From the NCBI GenBank assembly GCA_016098155.1, contig JAAAJB010000026.1, forward strand, positions 1 to 64,000: a stretch of 64,000 nt of DNA, written 5' to 3'. The stretch comes from Actinomortierella ambigua. Lineage: Eukaryota; Mortierellomycota; Mortierellomycetes; Mortierellales; Mortierellaceae. Position numbers and translations under genes: made by a program. Under the pieces are notes generated by a model. The model did not search any database and was not told the DNA's origin. It saw only the letters and a program-made list of their open reading frames with translations. Positions 35,461 to 45,804 of the stretch are shown here, one piece after another (position 1 is the stretch's first letter; every line of letters begins with the position of its first letter).

Positions 35461-36096
35461 CTCTCCAGTTGATTTGGAACGACGAGTGGGGTTTGTATGA
35501 GTGGGAAAAAAAAAGAAACAGACCGTGTGCAGTGACAAGAAAGGAAATAGGGGTGAAGAGATCTCGAAAACAAACATGCATACAGCAGGGGGCATCGCAT
35601 TTTTTGTTATTATTGTTGTGCACCCAGTTCAAAATCCGATGCCAAGACTCATGTCGTCGCCGATGAATGCTCTCTGAGGGTGCACTTCACCTCCTATGTC
35701 TACCTCGAAGGGGGAAGGGGGGGATTCTTCAATCGTACCTTACAGGATCCTCTGATACCTTTTTCACATAGACGTCCATAGTCAACTCTGGGAACATCGT
35801 AGGATGGCTTGATAATGATATGTCCACCACATCTAAGGTGGTATCACACTATCTTCCGTGTCAGGTCCAAGTTTTAATGTTGCGGAAGAAACTATCTTTG
35901 ACAATCCAATCGAGAGACCTTTAATTGAATTTTTGCTATGTGCTTGTGAACGTACAAATGAACATCATGTCACCGTCCATCTCTATTATATCTAACATTA
36001 AGAAGCTTCTTCGTGCGTGAGAGGGGGTAGGCTTGTTGTGGAGGGTCCAAGATGCAAGGATGGGATGAAATGAGCCTCTTTTGTTAATGTTCCTCT
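35461..36096. other. Intergenic between relic and array gene 2
   Basis: No gene is supported. Parts resemble the region upstream of array gene 3 (for example 35850-35930 with 38050-38130). Confidence 0.4.
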
Positions 36097-37683
36097 TCAC
36101 CAAAGATCCAAAATCGCCTGTCCGCTTGACGAAAATACATCAACGCGAGGTAGTGCACTCGAGGGCTCGTTCCGACTCCGACCACGGGAGATCCAGCCGA
36201 CCTTTCTCTGCTGTTCATCCACCACATAGTGCACCTGATCAGTCTGACCACGGCGTGGCGACAGCCGGGCACCACCGCTACCAGACTCGATGCTAAAGTG
36301 ACCCTCAAACACCTCGCGGAGCCGGACCTGGGCGTCATTGGAATGGGACCGGGCTGAGATGTCGAGTTGACGAGGAGTCGCCGAGTCAATATCAAGGTCG
36401 ATGGAGCCCGACGTCACTTCTGCCATGACCTTACCCCTCGTTAACAACTGGGCCACGATCGGGCCATTGCCCGTCCTCAGATCCACAGAGTTACGGATGG
36501 ACCCACGTACGTTGATAGAGCCCCTGTCAAGATGCACTATCATGCTTTGGATATTGAGCAGGTATCGGCTTAAATTGTAGTCGAACGTTCCGTGCGAAGC
36601 CATGACACTGAGCTCCTTGGATGATGAGATAGCCCTGGGGTATGAGATGACAATATTGGCACGTGCGCATGCATCGAGTGTCATCTCGACCCCTGTAACG
36701 TCCATTACTACCCCAAAGTCTCCCGACTGATAGTACGGTGTGGTCTTGGCCATAACTTTGTTGAGAATGTCTTCGTTCGTCGCTTCCACAAGAATATTCA
36801 TACGAATATTCTTGTCAATTGGTGACTCGGCCTCCTTCACCGTGATGATGCCATACTATTGTTTGTGTCGCCCAAAATTAGTAGAGGACGGATGAATAGA
36901 GAGAAAGTGAAGGAGAGAGATTGGGTGTTGATGTTACTTCCCACCACTTCATGACAAGGACGTGTTGAGATTGCTAGCATCCTAGAGAAAGGGACAAGAA
37001 AAAGGTGATCTTACCATGCCTCCCTTGATGTCAAACCTCACATTGTTGTACCGTGTTGCATTAGCCTCAAAGAATACCGTCCCTGCAGCGTGGTGGATGC
37101 CGCTGCAGGTGTCATTATTGAGGGCCAGGCCGAGTACGTAGAATACAGCCATGACGAGCAATATGATGGCCAATTTCACCTTCTCGGGGATCGCTTCTAT
37201 GCAACCCTTGACACTGCGGCATGTCCACATGCAACAACCTTCGTCATCATCGTCGCCTGCAGTATAGAGGAAACCGCGTAGATAGATTAGTTGTCAGTTT
37301 GCACTCAAAAGCAAACTCTCCTGCGCGCGCCTGCCGTCTATTTCTCTCATTCAAATGATGAAACCGAGAGATACTGAGGTCACTTGGTTACACCTTTGTA
37401 GCCTTCAATTTCCGTTCATAAAGCACTGGAACTTACTGAGTGGCCTGTAGGCTTGACGAGGCGCTCGCCAAATGAGTGGGGCAGTCTCCGTGTCTAATGG
37501 TTAGAGCGCATGTAAAAAGCCATTGGGTGAGATATGAGATACAGATGTATCGTGATACCCAACCAAAGGGTTAAACCGAGGTCCTCCCTCATCTGTATTT
37601 CTAACAATCGCTGGCGCTTGAAGAGAACGCCTATGCTGTGCACGCATACCTGTGTTGATAGTGGCTCCTGCACTTCGACTCAT
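36097..37683 (-). CDS. Membrane beta-repeat array gene 2 (363 aa)
   Basis: Exons 37683-37650, 37493-37437, 37256-37015, 36855-36097. Exons 1 and 2 have exactly the same lengths as in gene 1 (34 and 57 nt) and the intron phases are again 1, 1, 0. N-terminal MSRSAGATINTDTETAPLIW, acidic DDDDEGCC, a membrane segment (LAIILLVMAVFYVLGLAL), a short juxtamembrane strand (FEANATRYNNVRFDIKGGM) and the outer domain with CARANIVISYPRAISSSKEL, HLDRGSINVRGSIRNSVDL, TSGSIDLDIDSATPRQLDI, REVFEGHFSIESGSGGARL and a final LPRVDVFSSSGQAILDLW. Potential N-glycosylation at NAT. Same unknown function as its neighbours. Confidence 0.74.
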
Positions 37684-38259
37684 GCTATCCTTCTTTTCTG
37701 GATTGGGAGTTGGGAAAGGGCGGACAAGGGAAAAAAATGTGGCAGCAAGTTTGTGTGATGAGAAAGCTTTTTTTTTTTGGGAAATGGGCGCAAAGCACGG
37801 GTTTTAAACACTTTTTTTTTTTTTTTTTTTTTGGCTGCTGTGCGCGCTGTACGTTGCCAAGCGACATGCATTGCACTACGTAGTGCTGCACTCCAAGAAC
37901 GTGTCACGGTCGACTTTTGCTCCTCACCCCCTTTTTGTCTTTCCGCGTCGTCTCCTACGGGATCCTACGCCAGCCCTTGACTCGACATCTTTAGCCAGCA
38001 GTCTATGAGGTATTGATACGTCCTCCTCCATTGAAGGTTTTCACCCGCTCGCATCCGTGTCAAGACCAACGATCTTCAGCACCACTCTTTGGTGTAGTGA
38101 AAACTATCATATACAATCCTGTAAATACAAATCGTCTTTCATTTCACAGGACCATACCATAGTGTCTATCACTAGAAAGGAGGTGGGTAAGCTTGTCATT
38201 GAGAGACATAGATAAAAAAAAAAGGAGATGAGGAAGGGGTTGGGGGTTTCCCTCCTTCT
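37684..38259. other. Intergenic between array genes 2 and 3
   Basis: Contains a 21-nt T tract (37812-37832). No gene is supported. Confidence 0.45.
37812..37832. repeat. Poly-T tract
   Basis: 21 consecutive T; length may be a sequencing estimate. Confidence 0.9.
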
Positions 38260-39887
38260 TTACCGAAGGTCCACAATTGCCTGACCACTCGCCGAAAAGA
38301 CGTCGACGCGTGGCAGCGCACTTGAGGGCTCGTTCTCATCATGCGAGACCCAGCCCGTCTTCTTCCGCTGTTCGTCCACGACATAGGTCACCAGCGAACT
38401 CCGGTCGCCCGGTGGCGACAGTTGGACGCTGCCGCTGTCCGACTCGATGCTGAAATGGCCCTCAAACACCTGGCGCAGCTGGACCTGGGCGCTACCAGAG
38501 TGCGAACGAGCCCAGACGTCGAGTTTGCGAGGTGTCTGAGAGTCAATGTCGAGGTAGATGGAGCCCGTCTTGACATTGGCCTTGACCTCGCCCTCGGCCA
38601 ACAGGCGGGCCTTGATCTGGCCATTGTCCGTCTTGAGATCCGCGGCGTCGCTGATGGATCCTCGGACGTTGATCGAGCCCTTTTCGAAATGTACCTTCAT
38701 GTGCTCGACATTCAACAGACGTTCGTCCATCGTGTACTCGAACGAGCCACGCGAGGCGAGGATCGTCAGCTCCTTGGACGACGAGATGGCGCGTGGGTAC
38801 GAAATCACAATGTTGGCCCGCGCACAGGCACTCGATCGCATCCGGCTCTCCGACGCGTCAATCAGCGCCTCAAGCACCCCCGAGTTGAGCTGTGCTGTGG
38901 TCATGCCCAAAACCTTGCTCATAAGCTTCTCGTTCGATGCCTGCACTTGGATGTTGACGGCAATCGACTTGTCCATCCACGAGTCAGCCTCCTTGACTGT
39001 GACATAGCCAGCCTAGATGAAGGTTTGTGGTTGTCAATGGGATGATTGTTAATATCGAATGTGTGGATGGGGCGAGGAGAAGCGACAAAAAAGCACAAGA
39101 ACGAGTGATACAACAGGGGAGGAGGGGGGTGAAGATCAACATACCATGTTTCCCTTGATCTCCAACCTGACACTGTCGTACTGGTCGGCCCTGGCTTCAA
39201 AGAGCACCGTGGCCTCGGTGTTCAGAACGCCGGTGCAGGTGCCGTCGTCGCCAAAGTAGAGGACGGCCCAGATAATGAGCGTCAAGAACAAGATGGTCAA
39301 CAAGACAATCAGCGCCCACCACAGACACAGTCGCACACCGCGCTTGGTGTCACGCCATGTCGCCCCCGCCCAGGTTTCTCCGTCGTTTTCTGTTGTTGGC
39401 GTTGGTGATGTTGATGGTATTGTTGTTGTTTTTGTTGTCGTTGTTGTTGTTGGAGAAGGAGGGGAAAAAATATTAGCTTTTTTTTTTCTTGGTGTCCCGT
39501 TTCGTTTCTCTCACCCCTTCGTTGCAAGCCCAATTGAGGACATACCGAGGTCCTTCATTCGCTTGAGATAATCTTGATGGGCTTTGGTCTTGGTATAGTC
39601 TCCAACACCAGGTCCTGTTCCGTACTGGTAGGCGCCACCGTTGGACGAACCGCCCTGTTGGGGCGGGTATCCACGGTGAAGGAATGGCGTGGTCTCTGAG
39701 CCTAGTTTGGTAGAAAGGGTGTTCCATAAGAAGAAAAAAAAAGGGTGTTTAGGAAGAGAGAGAACGACCGTGAGAAGCTCTCTGTGAAAATTCATCAACC
39801 GCTGGGAGTGTTTGTCCCTTGCTCTACTCTCTATCCATGCGCCGTACTTTCGCCAAGAGAGGCCTCTTCGTCTCGTCTCTTGCTCAT
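38260..39887 (-). CDS. Membrane beta-repeat array gene 3 (397 aa)
   Basis: Exons 39887-39848, 39701-39546, 39389-39145, 39012-38260, phases 1, 1, 0. Exon 2 is longer than in genes 1 and 2 and encodes SSETTPFLHRGYPPQQGG and YTKTKAHQDYLKRMKDL. Exon 3 has the membrane segment (LIVLLTILFLTLIIWAVLYF) after ENDGETWAG and ends in the conserved strand YDSVRLEIKGNM. The outer domain aligns over its whole length with gene 2 (CARANIVISYPRAISSSKEL identical in both; GSIYLDIDSQTPRKLDV; RQVFEGHFSIESDSG; ALPRVDVFSASGQAIVDLR). A C/A-rich simple stretch in intron 2 (near 39410-39460) precedes the acceptor. Confidence 0.75.
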
Positions 39888-40228
39888 GCTATCCTCTCGG
39901 CGTTGGGTGTGAGGGGGTAGTGGGGTATCGTGTGGGAGGGAGGGAGGGAGCAAGATGCGTGAGGAAGGAGAGAATGGAGAGAGAAGAAAAAAAGATTCAA
40001 ACTGAATGAATGAACGGGTGAGAATTCAAATTCGTTTTCCAACAGGGGAAAAAAAAAGAGAGAGTGAGAATACCGCCCTAACATCTATCGAGATACCAAT
40101 GCCCTCTTCAGGATAGATGACCCCAACGGGAAACCTTTTTCCATTGTCTTGGGTAAGCAGACAACACTTCGTTTCAACGCGTCACGAAAATACTTTCTTT
40201 ATTAAACTGCTCCGTGACCATCGCCCAA
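39888..40228. other. Intergenic between array genes 3 and 4
   Basis: No gene seen; GA-rich patches only. Confidence 0.45.
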
Positions 40229-42400
40229 CTACTTTTCAACTCGCAAGATGACTGCACCTGAAAAAGTGGACAGCCGGACACGCGGCAACTCCCCCACGGG
40301 CTCGTTGCCCGACCTGCTCATCCACCCCTCCTTCACATTCGCTCGCTGCTCCTTGTACACGATGCGGTAGCCCGAAGGGTCATCCACCGGTGGAGGCCGG
40401 GGTCGCTTTCCTGCCGTCTCTCCCTCCCCTCCGTCGTCCGTCGAAGACGACGGCAGCAGGAGCTGTGCGCGCCCATTGGCCGTCGCCAGCAAGAAATGGC
40501 CCTCAAATGCCTGCGACAGTGTCGCGTTCACCCGCCCATTCTTCGCCTCCAATTTGACGTCCAGCTTTTGGGGTACCCGGCTTGTAATGGCTAAATCGAC
40601 GGCACCGTTCGTCGCGTCGGCTCGGACACTTCCACCACTACCACCATCACTACCGACTATCAGTCGACCCTGAATGCCGCCATTCAGCAACTTGAACGAG
40701 GCCAGCCCTTCGACGGCTGCTTGGGCGTTGATCCCTCCGTTGAACGAGCTCAAGAGCAGTTCGCCCAGGGTTAGCTTTTGTGGGTCGCCAATGGTGTAAT
40801 GGATGTTGCCGTTATCAATCTTGACCTCCAGTCTCTTGGCCTTGACCAGCTGGCGTGGGTAACTGATCTCGACCGCGACATTTGCACATCCATATCGTGG
40901 AAATTTGACCTCTTCCAGGTTGATGCGGCTCTCCTGCGCATTCCCACGCGAATACTGCTGCGACCTTTGTTTGATCGTGCTGGCAAGCTGGCTGTCAGAT
41001 GCATATACGTCATATCGGACATTGACATGGTCCTGGCTTGAGGACGACGCTTCGATCACCTTGACGCTCGCGCTCTGTTCCAACAATAGATATGAATATT
41101 AGATGAACGTTGACCCACATTATTAGCTTCCTTGTTCCCCATCAGCGCTTAAAGACTTTCAATGAAGAGAGAATAGAGAGACTTACAATACCGCCCTTGA
41201 TTTGGACCTTGAGGTCCCCATCGACCGAGGGAGAAAAGCTATGTATAAAAGACTCTTTCGGTGCGTCTTGGCTGTCACATCGCTCGATGCTACCTGGAAA
41301 CCAGTTGAGCTAAGTTGTAGTGAGAGACGGAGGGAATCAAAGTCAGCACACCAAGGTATAGAAAAAAAATCGATCACGAGGAACAAGAGGAAGATAGGAA
41401 AAACCATTTACCTTCTTGTTAGGTAAGAACATGGCTAGCACCAGCAGAATGAGGATCCAGCAGCAAAACTTTTTGCAGCAGCTCCTCCTCTTCTTACGCT
41501 TGGCACGGAGGTGTCGAGGGTCGTACACTATTTTTTTTTTTGGGGGGAAAAAACAACACGATGGATAAGCGCGTTCCATCTCGATGATTGCGCGACTGCG
41601 CTGGGCTGAACAAGTCTGAAGGGCAAAAAAAGCCCATCTTCTACTACTGTTTGCACTGCATTGGGGCGTTCATATACTTACATTTGTGTTGGAGATCTCT
41701 GTGGTGATCGTCGATACGCTGACCGAGTGGGAAGGGGCTCGGGTAAGAGGGTCCTGTACCTGCACCCGCACCAGCACCGCTAGGAATGGCGCCATAGTTG
41801 GGATATGGATGCGAGGGGAAGGCCTGTTGGGGATAGGGCGGCTGAGGGAAATACTGAGGATGTCTGGGAGGAGGTTGATGTCGGTCGTATTGGTATGGGG
41901 CATTGGGGTTGGCGTAGGGAGCATAAGGTTGCTGGGGCTGTAAAAATGGCTGAGTGTCGTTCTCGAACGGGTGCGTCGACTCTTGTTGTTGTGGTTGTGG
42001 TGGTGGTGGTTGCTGTTGTTGGTGCTGGTAGCTGGGGAAAGGAGCAGAGGCACTCACATCCTCGTATTGCGGTGGTGCGTAGGGAGGAACTATGCATGTA
42101 TGAAAGTGGGGTAAGAAGAAGGACGTGAGGTGAGGAAGGAGGTTTTGTCTTCATACAAGAGTGTTGGATATAGGTAGGTTGGGTTCTCATACCAGCAGGT
42201 GGATGGGCGAAGGGTTGTTGGTTGCCAAAGGTCTCCTGCTCGGAAACCGCGGCGTCGTCGTCGTTATTGTCGCGGACAATGGGGGTGGTGTCTTTGCGGT
42301 CTGGTGGGAAGTGTGAGGTATTCTTCTGACCTTGGCCTTGGTCCTGGCCCTGACTCCGACCCTGGCCATGGTCTGTGCTCGAGCCGGGGTTGCTTTCCAT
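40229..42400 (-). CDS. Membrane beta-repeat array gene 4, long proline-rich tail (566 aa)
   Basis: Five exons (42400-42193, 42089-41682, 41527-41412, 41309-41187, 41074-40229), phases 1, 1, 0, 0. The cytoplasmic part is about 205 residues, first charged and disordered (MESNPGSSTDHGQG), then Pro/Gln/Tyr-rich (HQPPPRHPQYFPQPPYPQQA), with PPYAPPQYED resembling a PY motif. A basic, Cys-containing segment (KRKKRRSCCKKFCC) leads to a membrane helix (WILILLVLAMFL); the cysteines could be palmitoylated. The outer domain is a distant relative of genes 1-3: VQIKGGI, CANVAVEISYPRQL, NGAVDLAITSRVPQKLDVKL, SQAFEGHFLLATANGRAQL, GWMSRSGNEPVGELPRVRL. Potential surface protein with a cytoplasmic docking tail; function unknown. 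Confidence 0.72.
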
Positions 42401-42660
42401 TCAGAATTTGTATGCGTGTGTGTAAGAGAGGGCGAGAGAAAGGAATGGAATTGAAGTGAATGCACGTTCAATGCTGAATCGTCCTCTTTTTCTTTTTTAT
42501 TTGTGCGTTGGAGTGAGCCAAGAAGTTTCTCGACCTTTGGGGGATTGGGCAAGTTTTTTTGTCCTCGAGTCTTGGCTTCCAAACTTGGAAAGCTTCGCCG
42601 CTAACGCATAAACCCTTTTTTGTTTTTGTTTGTTGTTTTCTCATACAGCAAACAGCACTC

Positions 42661-42866
42661 CTATTGAAATACAAGCGTCGCATTCCCCTGAGTCGACTGC
42701 AGCTTCACTGACGACGAATACGTTGGTTTCCGCCCTCCAAGCGTCCTCCACCCAGTCTGCATTCCTGTAGAGACATAGCTGTAATGGATGTCTGCCGGGT
42801 TGCCCTCTACAAACACCTCTCGACCTATCATGTTGAAGTATCCATGAAACGAGTTTTCCTGCTCAT

Positions 42867-42917
<51 letters not shown>

Positions 42918-44833
42918 GAGAGATGTCAGGCAGGGTCCAGCATGTGCACTGTCGAGAAGGGTCACCTTCATCCTCCCTTTTGAGTTTGGTGTTCAAAAAC
43001 AAAGCGTACCAGGGTTGCTCGCACAGATCCAGAGGTGGAATACACTGTAGCCTCGAACCTGTCCTTGTAGGACTCGTGCAACAGCTCGAGGTCAACGTCG
43101 CCCGACGTTGTCGACACAGTGAGCTCCTTGCGTACGCAGATGTTACCTGTGACTTCCACGTTAGTCCCTGAAACCTTTACACTAGTGGCCATCACTCCGT
43201 CCAGTTTGACTGATCCAGCCTCATGGTACACCGACAACTCGGAGATGTCTGTTCCCCGCAGGTTTTGAAGGGGCGGCACCGCTAACCACGCTGACTCTTC
43301 CTGCTGGTGCCCGGTGCCAAGCATAGCGAGCGAAACCTCTCCGCGCGCCGCCACCAGTTTCATCTGCCGAATTCTAGGGTAGCCCGGGGGGACCCTCAAG
43401 CGAGCGACGACGACACCGCTTCTGCGACCAATACTGCTTCTGTCGTTGCTTCTGCTTTTTGCAGCTGTCATTCGCGCTCTTGAGTCATATACAACGGCCT
43501 CAAACTCGCTGCCAGATTGAGATGTCACCACTTCGGCCGTCGGCAGGTCTTGTTCGCTGTCTGCCTTGACCACAAGTGAGAACACAGCCCTCGAATTCGT
43601 CGTAGGCTCCTCTGTCTGAATCACCTCAATGTTACTGTTCTATAAAGCAGAAAAAAAAAAAAAAAAAGAGGCATCCTTCAGTGAACGGAGCGCACACAGT
43701 GCACGCTGGAAATATGAAAATGGCCTCATGCAAAAGGTCCTGAGCCACATACAGCGTCTGAAAGTGTGATCGTAAAGTCGGTTATCTTGGTTGCCAGGAG
43801 AATCTCTTTGAGTGTCCGTTCAAAAGACGGCCCTGGACTGGGTCCAGGACCAGGTGTAGGCTTGGAAGGTGGTGAAGGCGGTGGCACAGGCGGCTCTTCA
43901 GGATCAGGCGACGACTAAAGAGGTAATTTCAAGCCCATGTCCTATTAGTGTCAACGGCAGATGGAAGACGAAGGGAAACGACAAGAACAAGAACAAGACT
44001 GAATAACCTTCCCCCCCCCCTCTTTTTTCTTTACATCGTCTGTCCTGTGGTCATGGCCATGCTCCGATGATGCCCAAGAGAGGATGAACGCGAGAGCTAC
44101 AAGAAAGGCTAGGTACAAGACGATTCGCCTTCGTCGACGGGAAATGTAGCCAAAGACTATACCAACCACGATATTCACTAATGCGATGGCTAGCAGCGAT
44201 CCAATAACAATGCCTGCAACAGGCCAGCACCATGAGAGAAGGCCAACGGCAACAGCCAGGAGAGTCAGGATGTAGGGGTCCTTGTTCTTGAGGCACTGCT
44301 TCACTCGAGATTCTGTTTGATAGAGAATGAAAAAAAGGGTGATGAGTTTTGAGAATATGTTCTCTCTATCAGTATATGTATACGTCTCTCTCTCTCTCTC
44401 ACACACCTTGACGGAGGATACCAGTCTGTTCCGGTGGTGGGATAGGGATGGTCGAATAATGTGTTGTCGAGGGGGAAAGTGGGGACTGTAGCAAAGGTGC
44501 TGAGGGAGAGGTCGACGTGGAGGGTCTAGTCTCTTCGTATGATGGAAGACGATCTTCTGCGCTCCCACCACCACCACCACGAATACGACCCGAATTTTGT
44601 GTTCTCACGGAGCCATGGATATCCTGGTTGTGCTGCTGGTTAGGCACTGTGAAATACTGGGCTGCCATTGTCGGCGAATGAGGGGCAATGACCACATCCT
44701 CATCAGTCTCTTCTGGGGCTCCCGTCGTCTGAGAGTGAGCGCCACTCGCGAAAGGGGTCTGCGCGCCAAAGAAGCTCTGTTCTTCGACAGGCGTCACCAG
44801 AGGTTTCTTCTTGGTGTCATATGGGAATGCCAT
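42661..44833 (-). CDS. Membrane beta-repeat array gene 5, multi-helix (564 aa)
   Basis: Five exons (44833-44407, 44312-44035, 43914-43753, 43639-43010, 42858-42661), phases 1, 0, 0, 0. After a disordered tail with RLPSYEETRP and many Ser/Pro come three hydrophobic stretches (LTLLAVAVGLLSWCW, GIVIGSLLAIALVNIVVGIV, VLYLAFLVALAFILSW). A His/Asp-rich loop and a proline hinge (PPVPPPSPPSKPTPGPGPSP) lead to an outer beta-rich domain. Its end parallels the other array genes: TTSGDVDLELLHESYKDRFE, STSGSVRATL, HYSYVSTGMQTGWRTLGG, VKLQSTQGNATLVF. The last intron contains a long (CT)n tract on the coding strand just before its acceptor. Most divergent member; membership is inferred from order, strand, architecture and C-terminal motifs. 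Confidence 0.65.
42867..42922. repeat. (GA)n microsatellite inside intron 4 of array gene 5
   Basis: Reads (CT)n on the coding strand and ends a few bases before the acceptor AG at 42860-42859, so it forms the polypyrimidine tract. Confidence 0.85.
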
Positions 44834-45113
44834 GGCAAAGTGCCTGATGTCTTGATGAGGCGACTGAATGAGCAAAGAGGAGAGGCGAATGTTTGCTTGT
44901 GCACTCTAGTACGTACTGTGCACTTGCAGCGCCAAGCCTTTCCTCGATAAAGTTAAAAACTGCACACTCGACGCGCCCTCGGGCCTTCTGACAGACGCAC
45001 CTTATTCGCGTTAGACATTTTCCTGGCTCGCTGCTAATCTGAAGCTCCACTGACTCGACAGGAAAAGCAAGCAAGAACGAGCACAAGTACAAGACCATTT
45101 CCCTTTTACCCAT
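44817..45113 (-). CDS. Possible small secreted protein (98 aa), overlapping the start of array gene 5
   Basis: MGKREMVLYLCSFLLAFPVE looks like a signal peptide and is followed by a cysteine-containing segment (KCLTRIRCVCQKARGRVEC). The frame runs 17 nt into the 5' coding end of array gene 5 on the same strand. A donor-like GTACGTACT near 44915 suggests the true 3' part may be spliced elsewhere. No family recognised. It could also be chance or 5'UTR sequence. Confidence 0.25.
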   Translation of the reverse strand: MGKREMVLYLCSFLLAFPVESVELQISSEPGKCLTRIRCVCQKARGRVECAVFNFIEERLGAASAQYVLECTSKHSPLLFAHSVASSRHQALCHGIPI

Positions 45114-45804
45114 GCTGAAAGAAAGCAGCTTGTTTAGACATGTAAGCGAAATGGAACAGACGATGATGATGAACAACGAGAACTTTCAATCCTATACAAG
45201 TGCATCGAGAACATCTGTGCCTCCTGTAGAGCTGACCTCCTGAGCATGACGGAGGACATGTGTATATTAGACGAGTATGGCACTCGCACAGAATAGAACT
45301 ATGTGTAGCCTGCCAGCAATCGAACCAAATACGTTGGTCTACAGGATGTCGATATCCCGACTATTCATGTCGCCCTCACTATAACCCTTTCAATCATTGC
45401 TAGATTCTCTAAAACCGTTTTTCTCTGACAACCCTTGATGATCTCTGATCCATTCCACGAAGCACAGATAGTGCAACTTGTATGGCGCCTTACTCTGAAG
45501 AGGGATGAACTGGGGTAAAGTCTGGCCTTCCTTCTCCGACATTGCGCCATCGCAATCGTACACAGAACATGCTGGATGTCATCTGTTGCTCTGGCGATGT
45601 AAAAGATCCAGTCTCACGGAAACCGCATTGCCTCGCATAGTTCGCGGCGACGCAATCCATAGCTCTCAAAGGTCACAGAAGATACACACGAAAAAAAAAG
45701 AAAGAGAAAAGAGACTTCATTGGCCCAGTCGCGAGTCAAAAATAAACTGTCTGCCCTCCAAGTTCCCGACCTCTGCAATGTCGTCTTCAGCACGAGTTCA
45801 TCCT
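45114..45804. other. Intergenic, 3' side of P450-1
   Basis: No gene with support. The open frames here are antisense to, or extend out of, the P450 last exon. Confidence 0.45.

Noticed and set aside
38341..39045. 234-codon plus-strand open frame
   Set aside because: Antisense to exon 4 of array gene 3, whose minus-strand frame is supported by paralogues.
41256..41309. Extra intron GTAGCATC... in exon 4 of array gene 4
   Set aside because: Reading straight through keeps the frame to the conserved strand before the next exon; splicing there would break it.
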